Shown: positions 8,227-18,400 of the stretch, piece after piece | Layout of the letters: each line of letters starts with the position of its first letter | Numbering within the stretch: the first letter of the stretch is position 1 | Assembly (NCBI GenBank): GCA_021151685.1 | Contig: JAGKWS010000030.1 | Span: 1 to 36,945 of the forward strand | Direction: 5' to 3' | DNA from: Chitinophagaceae bacterium | Lineage (GTDB): Bacteria; Bacteroidota; Bacteroidia; Chitinophagales; Chitinophagaceae | DNA length: 36,945 nt | Notes under the pieces: generated by a model | Told to the model about the DNA's origin: nothing | Database searches by the model: none | What the model saw: the letters and a program-made list of their open reading frames with translations, nothing else | Program-made: the position numbers and the translations under genes

Positions 8227-8982
8227 TTATTGCATCATATCTGGTCTGCGCTCCGTGGTGCGTCTCAGCGATTCATTATATCGCCAGTCATCTATCTTCT
8301 TCGGGTCGCCGCATAGCAGCACATCCGGTATCTTCCATCCCCTGAAGTCGGCCGGACGAGTGTACACGGGCGGTGCCAGCAACCCATCCTGAAACGAGTC
8401 GAACAAGGCCGATGTTTCATCGTTCAGCACACCCGGTATCAGCCTGCCCACTGCATCTACCACCACGGCCGCAGCCAGTTCTCCACCACTCAGCACATAG
8501 TCGCCTATAGATATTTCGCGGGTTACATAGTGTTGCCTTATGCGTTCGTCTATGCCCTTGTAGTGGCCGCATATAATGATGAGGTTCTTTTTCAGCGACA
8601 GCATGTTGGCCGTTCTCTGGTCAAAGCGTGGCCCATCGGGGGTCATGTATATCACATCGTCATAGTTGCGCTCAGCCTTCAGTTTATCCAGTAGTATAGC
8701 CAGTGGCTCCGGCATCATTACCATGCCGGCACCACCGCCAAACTGGTAGTCATCTACTTGCCCCTGCCGGTAGGGGGTATGGTCGCGCAGGTTGTGCAGG
8801 TGCACATGCAGCAACCCCCTGTCCTTGGCCCGCTTCATCATAGAGTGGGCAAACGGGCTCACCAGCAGCTCTGGCAGCACCGTTATTATATCTACCCGCA
8901 GTCCATTTTCGGCATTGTTATTGGCCGGTTGCTCGTTGGGGGCTTCTATTATTTCGTCTGTGTTGTTATTCATATACTTCAA
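8227..8982 (-). CDS. trmD: tRNA (guanine-37-N1)-methyltransferase TrmD
   Basis: TrmD uses S-adenosylmethionine to methylate G37 next to the anticodon, preventing +1 frameshifts. Recognisable blocks are RVDIITVLPELL (29-40), DDYQFGGGAGMVMMPEPL (77-94), ICGHYKGIDERI (137-148), the knot IGDYVLSGGELA (159-170), and DETSALFDSFQDGLL with the likely catalytic Asp195. Compared with E. coli, the residue before that Asp is Phe instead of Glu. The 251-residue length is normal, but the first 28 residues are an Asn/Glu-rich extension ahead of the usual start. No Met occurs between residue 4 and the core, so the extension is probably real. The start overlaps the end of rimM by 17 bp, giving a rimM-trmD operon without the rpsP and rplS genes that flank it in many other phyla. 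Confidence 0.97.
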   Translation of the reverse strand: MKYMNNNTDEIIEAPNEQPANNNAENGLRVDIITVLPELLVSPFAHSMMKRAKDRGLLHVHLHNLRDHTPYRQGQVDDYQFGGGAGMVMMPEPLAILLDKLKAERNYDDVIYMTPDGPRFDQRTANMLSLKKNLIIICGHYKGIDERIRQHYVTREISIGDYVLSGGELAAAVVVDAVGRLIPGVLNDETSALFDSFQDGLLAPPVYTRPADFRGWKIPDVLLCGDPKKIDDWRYNESLRRTTERRPDMMQ

Positions 8983-9472
8983 GTAAACCTTCCGGCATTC
9001 TGGTTTTCAATACTTTGTTTTTCAAGTCTATTCCCTCCAGCGTGGCATCTACCAGTGGTAGCAACACTTCGTTCCCCTTATATTCTATCTTGCCTATCCA
9101 TTGCTTTCCTGTTTGCATCACATCTTCCAGTGTGCCCAGGTTGCCATAGTGTGCGTCCATTACATTGTAGCCTATCCATAGCAGTGGCGACTCCCTCGCC
9201 AAACTCTCCAGTAGTTTTTCGTCGGCATATACAGGCTTGCCCACAAGGCGTTTGGCTGCTTGCGGGTTGGTCATATCTTCAAAGTTTAGAATAAACTCTT
9301 CATCGTTTGTTGCACGCAATTGTGCTACAAAGTAGGGTATCATGCTCCCTTTCTGTACTTCCACCATCAGCGCATTGCCCTTTTTCAGCCAGGTACGGTT
9401 GCCGGCAATGTGGGTCATTATCACAGCACCGTTCACGCCGTGGGTAGCCACAATTTTTCCTATACGTATCAT
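8966..9472 (-). CDS. rimM: Ribosome maturation factor RimM
   Basis: RimM binds ribosomal protein S19 and assists 30S head maturation. The start at 9472 gives a 168-residue protein beginning MIRIGKIVATHGVNG, the standard RimM opening (G-x-I-x-x-x-H-G). Upstream in-frame starts would add about 15 residues unlike the family and were not used. The N-terminal RimM barrel covers about residues 1-85 and the PRC-barrel about 90-168 (LPLVDATLEGIDLKNKVL near the end). It is followed by trmD with a 17-bp overlap. The start codon lies 5 nt after a TAnnTTTG promoter-like element (9478-9485), so the mRNA may be leaderless or nearly so. Confidence 0.93.
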   Translation of the reverse strand: MIRIGKIVATHGVNGAVIMTHIAGNRTWLKKGNALMVEVQKGSMIPYFVAQLRATNDEEFILNFEDMTNPQAAKRLVGKPVYADEKLLESLARESPLLWIGYNVMDAHYGNLGTLEDVMQTGKQWIGKIEYKGNEVLLPLVDATLEGIDLKNKVLKTRMPEGLLEVYE

Positions 9473-9477
9473 TCCTG

Positions 9478-9485
9478 CAAAGATA
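9478..9485 (-). promoter_or_regulatory. TAnnTTTG -7 element at rimM
   Basis: The reverse-strand sequence TATCTTTG matches the Bacteroidota -7 consensus and ends 5 nt before the rimM ATG. No clear TTG -33 element is found at the expected distance. Confidence 0.35.
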
Positions 9486-9502
9486 CCATGTATATGCATA
9501 CA

Positions 9503-9518
9503 TGTGGGTATACCCACA
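9503..9518. repeat. 16-bp perfect palindrome upstream of rimM
   Basis: TGTGGGTATACCCACA reads the same on both strands. It lies about 30 bp upstream of the rimM start in a stretch with further near-palindromic CATGTATATGCATACATG. This could be an operator or a cruciform-forming element; no function is assigned. Confidence 0.5.
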
Positions 9519-9708
9519 CATACACTGTTGGCCCATGTATAGGGCTGTTCCTTTATGCCTCTTTTTACTTAGTTTCGATGCATGTAGTTACACATTTTGG
9601 CGGGTTACAGGTGCTACATCCACATTTACCTGCTAAAATTGCCGATTTATAGCCTTGGCATAATCATTGCCCCATATGTTTTCCCCCATATAATCACTAT
9701 ATTCGGGA

Positions 9709-9716
9709 TAACTTTG
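9709..9716 (+). promoter_or_regulatory. TAnnTTTG -7 element at lon
   Basis: TAACTTTG matches the Bacteroidota -7 consensus and ends 5 nt before the lon ATG, the same spacing as at rimM. No TTG lies at the usual -33 distance. This is a motif match only. Confidence 0.35.
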
Positions 9717-9721
9717 TCATA

Positions 9722-12154
9722 ATGGCTGAAATTAATTCTATTGTAAATATGTTGCTGAACCAGAATGAACAGGAAATGGAGTTCATGCCAATAGTACCCC
9801 TTGGCGAGGACGAGATGGACGAGCAGGAAAAAGCTGCGTTGCCAAAGGAACTGCCGGTAATAGCACTGCGCAATACGGTACTGTTCCCCAATGTAGTACT
9901 ACCTATCACTGTAGCCCGCGAAAAGTCGGTAAAGGCGATAGCAGAGGCAAACAAGAACAACAAATGGATAGGGGTAGTAGCGCAAAAAGATAGTAGCAAC
10001 GACGACCCCGGTCCCGAGGATATATATAGGGTAGGCACGCTGGCCAAGGTAGTGAAGCAGATAAAGATGCCAGACGGCAATGTTACGCTCTTCATTATGG
10101 GGCGTATGCGTTTCCGTATAGACGATTTCAGCCAGACTGACCCCTTCTATATGGCGCAGGTAACCTATCTGGACGATGTATACCCCAAAAAGGACCCATC
10201 TTTCGAGGCCCTGATATCTTCCATCAAAGATTATGGCGAAAAAATAGTTCAGCAAAGCCAAAACATACCAAGCGAAGCAAGTATAGTGCTCAAAAACATT
10301 GAAAACCAGTCGTTTTTGATGCATTTTGTGGCTTCTAATGTTACGTCTAAGCTTCAGGAAAAACAGGCCATGCTCGAAGAAGACAATATCACTGTCAGGG
10401 CCGAAAAACTGTTGGGGCTCTTGCAGGGCGAACTACAGTTGCTGGAGCTGAAAAATGAAATAACTAACAAAACAAGGGCCGACATAGACAAGCAGCAACG
10501 CGAATATTTCTTGCAACAGCAAATGAAATCGATACGCGAAGAGCTGGGAGGCGACCCCAACGACCGCGAGATAAGAGACTTGCAAAAGCGTGCCGAGGAC
10601 ATGAAGTGGCCCGACACTGCCCGAGACCTCTTCAAAAAAAACATAGAAAAGCTGGAAAGGATGCACAGCAGTACCCCCGACTATTCGGTGGTGTACAACC
10701 ATCTCGACCTCCTGCTCGATTTGCCCTGGCAAACCTACACACAAGATAGCTACGACCTGAAGAATGCCCAAAAGGTGCTGGATGGCGACCACTACGGCAT
10801 GGAAAAGATAAAAGACCGCATTCTGGAGTATCTGGCAGTGCTAAAACTGAAGGGCGACCTCAAATCGCCTATTCTGTGTTTTGTAGGCCCTCCAGGTATC
10901 GGTAAAACATCCCTGGGGCGTAGTATAGCAAGTGCTATTCAGCGTAAGTATGTGAGACTGAGCCTTGGAGGACTGCATGACGAAAGTGAATTGAGAGGTC
11001 ATCGCAAAACCTATATTGGTGCCATGCCTGGCCGCATCATACAGTCGCTGCGCAAAGTGAAGTCGTCCAATCCGGTGTTCATATTAGATGAAATTGACAA
11101 ACTGGGCAAAGATTTCCGTGGCGACCCAAGCAGTGCGCTGCTCGAAATTCTGGACCCCGAGCAGAATAATACCTTCTACGACAACTATCTGGAAGTAGAA
11201 TACGACCTGTCTAAGGTGTTGTTCATTGCTACTGCCAACAGCCTTGGCGATATACAACCCGCCCTGCGCGACCGTTTAGAGATTATTCAGCTTTCAGGTT
11301 ACTCGGCCGAGGAAAAAGTAGAGATTGCCAAACGACACCTGATACCAAAACAGAAAGAGTTACATGGCCTATCTAAAGTATCACTTAAGTTTTCTGACAA
11401 AGTAATACTGAAAATCATACAGGAGTATACTCGCGAGAGTGGTGTGCGCGAGCTTGATAGGCTGTTTGCCGGTATGATGCGCTCTATTGCCCGGCAGGTA
11501 GCCATGGAGGAAGATGTAAGTGCTACCGTCACAACCGATAGGGTAGAGCAGGCTTTGGGCAAACCAAAATTCACCAACGATGTCTATTCTAAGGGGCATC
11601 CCGCAGGTGTAGTGGTGGGGCTGGCATGGACATCGGTAGGTGGCGACATCCTTTTCATAGAAACGTCTCTGTCCAAGGGCAAGGGCGGACTAACACTCAC
11701 CGGCAATCTGGGCAATGTGATGAAGGAGAGTGCCACCACGGCCTTATCTTACCTGAAGGCACATGCTATAGACTATGGCATAGACCCGGCCGCATTTGGC
11801 GAGTACGATGTGCACATACATGTACCCGAAGGTGCCGTGCCCAAAGATGGCCCAAGCGCAGGCATCACCATGCTCACGTCGCTGGCATCGGCCTACACTG
11901 GCCGCAAGGTAAAACCTTACTTTGCTATGACCGGCGAGATAACACTACGGGGCCAAATACTGCCTGTAGGGGGCATCAAAGAAAAGATACTGGCTGCCAA
12001 ACGTGCAGGCATCAAAAACATTGTCATGTCGGTACAAAACGAAAAAGACGTAGAGGAAATATCGGCACAGTACATCAAGGGCCTCAAGTTTCACTATGTG
12101 ACTTATGCGCACGAGGTGTTGGAGACAGCACTGAAGGGTAGTGGCAAGCAGTAG
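9722..12154 (+). CDS. lon: ATP-dependent protease Lon
   Basis: Lon is a homo-hexameric AAA+ serine protease that degrades misfolded and regulatory proteins in the cytoplasm. The 810-residue product has the N-terminal substrate-binding domain (about 43-245, starting LPVIALRNTVLFPNVVLPI), a coiled-coil linker (about 245-340), and the AAA+ module with Walker A GPPGIGKT at 389-396 and Walker B VFILDEIDKLG. The C-terminal protease domain has a Ser712 (KDGPSAG) and Lys755 (GGIKEK) dyad, with the same 43-residue spacing as in E. coli Lon. A strong terminator follows at 12216-12251, so the gene is monocistronic. The first 40 residues are an acidic extension common in Bacteroidota Lon. The upstream gap to rimM holds a promoter-like TAACTTTG right before the start codon. 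Confidence 0.98.
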   Translation: MAEINSIVNMLLNQNEQEMEFMPIVPLGEDEMDEQEKAALPKELPVIALRNTVLFPNVVLPITVAREKSVKAIAEANKNNKWIGVVAQKDSSNDDPGPEDIYRVGTLAKVVKQIKMPDGNVTLFIMGRMRFRIDDFSQTDPFYMAQVTYLDDVYPKKDPSFEALISSIKDYGEKIVQQSQNIPSEASIVLKNIENQSFLMHFVASNVTSKLQEKQAMLEEDNITVRAEKLLGLLQGELQLLELKNEITNKTRADIDKQQREYFLQQQMKSIREELGGDPNDREIRDLQKRAEDMKWPDTARDLFKKNIEKLERMHSSTPDYSVVYNHLDLLLDLPWQTYTQDSYDLKNAQKVLDGDHYGMEKIKDRILEYLAVLKLKGDLKSPILCFVGPPGIGKTSLGRSIASAIQRKYVRLSLGGLHDESELRGHRKTYIGAMPGRIIQSLRKVKSSNPVFILDEIDKLGKDFRGDPSSALLEILDPEQNNTFYDNYLEVEYDLSKVLFIATANSLGDIQPALRDRLEIIQLSGYSAEEKVEIAKRHLIPKQKELHGLSKVSLKFSDKVILKIIQEYTRESGVRELDRLFAGMMRSIARQVAMEEDVSATVTTDRVEQALGKPKFTNDVYSKGHPAGVVVGLAWTSVGGDILFIETSLSKGKGGLTLTGNLGNVMKESATTALSYLKAHAIDYGIDPAAFGEYDVHIHVPEGAVPKDGPSAGITMLTSLASAYTGRKVKPYFAMTGEITLRGQILPVGGIKEKILAAKRAGIKNIVMSVQNEKDVEEISAQYIKGLKFHYVTYAHEVLETALKGSGKQ

Positions 12155-12215
12155 ATTATAGTACTATTACGGTGTCCTGTTCTCATTATCAGTACATTGT
12201 ATGTTTTATATTGTT

Positions 12216-12251
12216 CAAAGGATTCGGTAAACAACCGAATCCTTTGTTTTT
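12216..12251 (+). terminator. lon rho-independent terminator
   Basis: CAAAGGATTCGGT (12216-12228) and its exact complement (12234-12246) form a 13-bp stem with a 5-nt loop, followed by TTTTT. It lies 60 bp after the lon stop. Confidence 0.93.
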
Positions 12252-12369
12252 GAATACATTGATGGTGGTTTGCATTGCTCATATTTCTCATTAACTTTCA
12301 ATTGCAATAGTTTCATCCACACTACACCAACATTTGGGCTGTATGCCACGCCATAGTAGGGGCAACTGG

Positions 12370-12399
12370 TTGCCACTTGCATTATTTTATCTATTTTTG
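12370..12399 (+). promoter_or_regulatory. Candidate promoter of the giant repeat gene
   Basis: TTG (12370-12372), 19 nt, then TATTTTTG (12392-12399) is a full match to the Bacteroidota consensus in both boxes and spacing. The predicted start near 12406 leaves a 70-nt leader. The 13-mer TATTTTTGTAACA beginning at the -7 box recurs at tamB (26176-26188). Confidence 0.6.
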
Positions 12400-12475
12400 T
12401 AACATAGGACATTTGTGTAATGGCCGGAATAATGATGTTCTGGTCCGATGATCGTTTGTTGCTACTACACAGAAT

Positions 12476-15400
12476 ATGACATTTGAGTTCTTGCGAAAGT
12501 TGGTATCAGCACCACCGGCTACAAGGCGTTGGTTGTTGCTGTTGTGCGTTATTGTGGCATACAGTGTGCCGCTGCAAGCGGCTGTTTCTATCACAGTGGC
12601 TACCAATGGTACCGGTATATGCAGCAACAAGGCCGTTACGGGCTCTGCCCCCGGGGGCACCGCTTTGTCGCCCATTTCGGTTACCGAAGGGCTCGTTACC
12701 GATTTTTCGGTCGGTACCAATACTTTGGTACTCGTACCACCTGCCGGCTGGCAGTTCACGGGTACGCTGCCATCGCTTACCTATATCACTGGTTCCAACA
12801 TTACAGGTATCTCTGGTAGCATTACCAGTTCATCGTTAACGGTGTTCGTTACCGTGTCTGCCACTACCGGGGCCGATCAGTTTACCATAAATGGTCTTCA
12901 GGTACAGCCACTTACCACTTCGGCACCAGCCGGCAACATAGTCGCATCGTCGGCTTCTGGCATGGCAGGCATTGCTACAGGTGTAGCAGGTACAGTTTTC
13001 GCATCTTTGTCGGTAGCGGCCCCTGTTACGGCATCGGTATCCATAGCAGCATCCCCGTCAGGGGCATTTTGTCCGGGTACCAATGTTATTTATACACCTA
13101 CTCCGGTCAATGGTGGTACACCCACTTATACATGGACACTCAATGGAGTAGATGTGTCTATCGGAAGTACCTATTCAAATAATACGCTCACTTCAGGCAA
13201 TACTATCTCTTGCCGCATGCTCAGTAGTGCTGGTTGTCTGGTGTCCAACCCTGTTTTTTCCAACACTATTACGGCATCTGTGCTTCCTGCACCCTCCATC
13301 ATTACAGGCCCCACTACTGTTTGCCCCGGCAATACCATTACACAGGGCAATAGTACCGGTGGTGGTGTATGGTCCAGTTCCAACACCTCTGTGGCCACTG
13401 TCAATAGTAGTGGCGTGCTTACCGGTGTGCTGGCGGGTACCACTACTGTTTCTTACGTTGTAGGTAGCTGTGCGTCAACAAGAACCGTTTTTGTCAATAA
13501 TCACCCCTTTGCACCCGTACTTACGCCCACAGTATCTACCATGTGCAATGGCACTTCGCTTATGGTCAGTGCTTCCGGTACACCGGCACCCACTACCATC
13601 CTGTCGCAGAATTTCAATGGCGGGCTCGCAGGGTGGGTAGTAGATACTACTGGTAGTATCAATATCCTTCCCGGCTCAGAATGGAAGGCATGTGCCGATA
13701 GTTATGTAAACGAACAGGGCGTATATCGCAGTCCCGACTTCAGTACGTTCGTCATGGCCAATGCCGATACTTCGGGGTCTGCATCTACCTTGTCTACACG
13801 CATCACATCCCCTATGTTTTCGTTGGCGGCATACACCTCTGCCACACTTACCTTTCAACACGCCTACGATTACTGGCCGGCAGGAGACCTCTTTGTCAAT
13901 CTCGAAATCTCTACCAATGGAGGGGCTACATGGTCTCCTATTGTCAATTTCCGGGGCACAAACATTGGTACAAAAACAGCTTTTGCCAATCAGTCCTTCT
14001 CGCTCAATTCTTTTTTGGGCAATGCCAATGTAAAGATTCGGTTCAATTATCACTCCAGTTTCGGGTACTACTGGGCTATAGACAACATCCTCATCACCGG
14101 CACCCCCGGCGTGGTTACTCCCACATGGTCGCCTGTTACGCATCTGTTTACCGATCCCGCATTTACTACCCCCTATGTGGCCGGTACTGCTACCAATACC
14201 GTTTATGTACGTCCTGCCACGGTTATGTCTCCGGTTACCATGGTGTACACCGCTACGGCTACCAGCGGTGCCTGTGCCGGTACGGCCACCAGTACAGTAT
14301 CTATCAATCCTTCTCCCGGCACCATGTCGGGTTCGCAGAATGTATGTGTGGGCACCACATCTACCCTTAGCAATACAGCTGCGGGTGGTACATGGGTCAG
14401 CGGCAATCCGGCTATTGCCACGGTAGGCTCTGGCACCGGTCTCGTAACAGGTATAGCACCCGGCACCGTGGGTATTACGTATGTTTTGGGTACCTCTTGT
14501 ACGGCGGTAGCTATTGTTACAGTCAATATTACACCAGCACCTATTACGGGTAGCAGTAATGTTTGTATCGGATACAATACTGCTTTAAGCGATATTACAA
14601 CTGGTGGTACATGGAGTTCTGATAATGTGTCTGTTGCACCTGTAAATATGCTCACAGGTCAGGTGTATGGTCTTGCACTGGGTACTGCCAATATTACCTA
14701 CTCGCTTGGTGGTGGCTGTATTGCGGTAAAACCAGTTACCGTACATCCATTGCCAGCTTCCATTACCGGACCAGCCTCTGTTTGTGCTACACAGTCAGTT
14801 ACACTGGCCAATGCCACTACAGGCGGCACATGGGTTGTGGCCGATGCGTTGACGGCTTCTGTAGACAACAGCACCGGTATCGTCACCGGTGTGGCTGCGG
14901 GTAGTGTGGGTATTTCTTATGTGCTCACAGTTACTGGTTGTTTCAGCATACAAACCGTTACTGTTTTGCCGCAGGCTCCCATCACAGGCCCTCCAAGTGT
15001 TTGTGTTGGGTACGGCATGACACAGCTCAATGCAGTTGCCGGTGGTACATGGCTCAGTGGCACTACGGGTATAGCCACCATACACCCCACCACGGGTATG
15101 GTATCGGGTCTGCTACCCGGCACCACCAACATCACTTACACATTGCCATCAGGCTGCACCGCTTATCGGGTTATATCGGTAGACCCTATTCCTGCCGATG
15201 TTACCGGGCCCTCATCAGTATGTGTGGGTAGTTCGGTAACACTGGCCAATGTTACGCCGGGTGGTACATGGGTAAGCAATAACACTGCTATTGCTACAGT
15301 AGGTAGCGGTACTGGCTTTGTAACCGGCGTAACTGCTGGTTCTGTTGCTATTAGCTATGTTATCTCTACCGGTTGTTCAAAGGTATTTACAATAACTGTA

Positions 15401-18400
15401 CTTCCGGTGCCGGCTACCATCACCGGTACGGCTACCCTGTGCGAAGGGGGCATTACCACATTGGCCAATGTTACCGGTGGGGGCACATGGAGCATCGGCA
15501 ATACTAATGCGTCTATATCGGGTGGGGTAGTGTCTGGCATTACCGCAGGTACATCGGTTGTTACCTATACCATCCCCAATACCTGTTTTGCAACCAGGGT
15601 AGTCACCATCAATCCGCTACCCGCACCTATTAGTGGTGGTTTGGCAGTTTGTCAGGGGCAAAGCTCCACCTTAAACAGTGCTTCTGCAGGGGGCACATGG
15701 GTAAGTAGCAATACCGTGGTGGCCGTTATTGGCAGCAGTACCGGTGTGGCAACAGGCTGGGCCGCAGGTACCAGCAACATTACCTACACATTACCTACGG
15801 GTTGCACTATCACGGCAGTGTTTACTACCAACACATTACCGGGCACCATTACCGGTTTGCCAACGGTTTGTACAGGCAATACTACCATACTCACCAGTAG
15901 CACTACCGGTGGTTCATGGTATAGTAGTGCCACCAGTCAGGCTACTATAGGTATCAGTAGTGGGGTAGTAAGTGGTGTAGCAACGGGTACTGCCACTATT
16001 ACCTATACATTGGGTACAGGTTGCAGCACCACACGGGTTATCACTGTCAATCAGTCTCCGGCACCCATTACCGGCACTACTACATTATGTGAGGGCCAGT
16101 TGGCTACATTGTCTTGTGCCACACCCGGTGGCGGGTGGACAACCGCCAACCCCACCATTGCCAACATTACGCCATCGGGTGGGGTAATGACCGCAGTATC
16201 GGCCGGTACCACTACCATTACCTATATGATAGTAACCGGGTGTACCTCGGTAGTCACCATCAATGTACTGCCTATACCAGCCCCTCCACTGGGAAGTCTG
16301 AATGTTTGCCCCGGTACCACATCGGTATTGTCGGGCTCGCCAACAGGTGGTACATGGAGTAGCAGCATCACTGCCAATATTACAGTAGGCACCTCCTCTG
16401 GTGTACTCACTGGTATCCTGCCCGGTACTTCTGCCATCACCTACACATTACCTACCGGTTGTGCCAATGTGGCAACCGCAGTTTGCAATCCTCTCCCTGC
16501 CGACATAACCGGCCCCTCCACTGTATGTGTGGGGGCCACAATCGTGCTGAATAGTGCTACCGGTGGTGGTACATGGGTTAGTTCCGATGCGGCTACAATA
16601 GTAGTATCTGGTGGTATAGCAACTGGTATGTCTGCCGGGGTAGCACAAATCAGTTACATATTGCCTACAGGTTGTATGGTACAGCGGTCGGTAACTGTCA
16701 ACCCTCTTCCTGCTCCTATTACAGGCACATTGAATATATGTCAGAGTGCCAGTGGTAGTCTTGCCAGTGCCCCATCGGGTGGTGCATGGACAAGTAGTAG
16801 CCCCGGTATTGTATCGGTGGCGGCAAGCAGTGGTGCCATGTTGGGGGTAACGGGCGGCACTGCTGTTATTACATACACATTACCTACTTCTTGTCGCATC
16901 ACGGCTATAGCTACAGTTACGCCATTGCCGGGGGCTATCTCTGGTTCATCGGGCGTTTGTGTGGGTAGTAGCATATTGTTCAGCAGCGGCACACCGGGCG
17001 GCAACTGGTCGTCGGCCAATACTACTGTGGCTACAGTTTCGGCTACGGGTATTATCAGTGGCATTGCCGATGGGGTTACTACCATTTCCTACACGCTGCC
17101 ATTGGGTTGTTTTGTTACCCGTCCCGTTACTGTCAATCCTTTACCTGCACCCATTTCCGGTGCGCTTGGGTTGTGCATTGGTCAGCCATCAGTACTCAGT
17201 AGCACACCTGCCGGCGGCACATGGCTTAGTAGCAATACTTCTATTGCTTCAGTAACTCTTGGCGTAGCCAACGGTTTCAATGTAGGTACCGCCAACATCA
17301 GTTACATATTGTCCACCGGTTGCATGCGCAGCGTCACTGTAACGGTCAATCTTACACCTACTTCCATTACAGGTACTGCAAGTATTTGTCAGGGAAATAC
17401 TGCATTGTTTATTAATGGTATAGGTGGTGGTACTTGGAGTAGTAGTTTGCCCGCTGTAGCCACCATTACACCCACTGGTGGGGTAGTAAGTGGCATTACA
17501 CCCGGCACAGCTACTATTTCTTATTCATTATACACTGGTTGTACCGCAACAAGAGTTGTAACAATCAATCCGATACCCGGTATAATCTCCGGACCATCAG
17601 CCGTTTGTGCCAGTTATTCTATTGCGCTCAGCAATACGGTTTCGGGTGGTGTATGGAGCAGTGGCAACACATCTGTGGCTACTATTGCGCCTGCTTCAGG
17701 CGTACTGGTAGGCGTTACAGCTGGTACAGCGTTAATAACTTATATGTTACCTGCTGGCTGTTTTACCACTACTCTGGTAACGGTACATGCCTTACCGGCA
17801 GCCATATCGGGCAATGCCAATATATGTCTTGGTAGTACAGTTACCTACAGCTCCGCATCGGGCGGTGGTGTGTGGAGTAGCAGCAATCCGGCAGTAGCCT
17901 CTATGGTGGGGGCTGTCGCAACTGGCGTATCATTAGGTACTGCCACCATCAGTTATACGTTGGGCATAGGTTGTTTTGTTTCCCGGCAGGTTACGGTGCA
18001 GCCATTGCCGGCTGCTATAGATGGGCCGCTCAGTACTTGCCCCGGTAGTCCGGTAACCCTTACCAATACATCTGCGGGCGGCGCGTGGACATCTGCCACT
18101 TCGCCCGGCGTGGCTACCATTCATCCGCTCAGTGGGGTAGTAACTCCCATTGCTCCGGGTACGGCCATCATTACTTATACCTTACCCAGTACTTGCCGGG
18201 CTTTCACTACACTTACCGTCAATGCAATACCCCCTATAGATGGTCCTTCTGTCATATGCGCCAGTACACCTACCACTTACACACATGGTACTGCGGGGGG
18301 CACATGGCAAAGTTCCAATACTACCGTAGCCAGTGTTGTGGCAGCAACTGGTATGGTAATTGGTGCCACAACAGGTACAGCAGTTCTGTCATATATTATG

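Larger units (their letters stand above)
12155..12475. other. Intergenic region lon to giant gene
   Basis: This 321-bp gap has no credible gene. It contains the lon terminator (12216-12251) and a good Bacteroidota promoter (12370-12399), leaving about 70 nt of leader before the giant gene. Confidence 0.7.
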
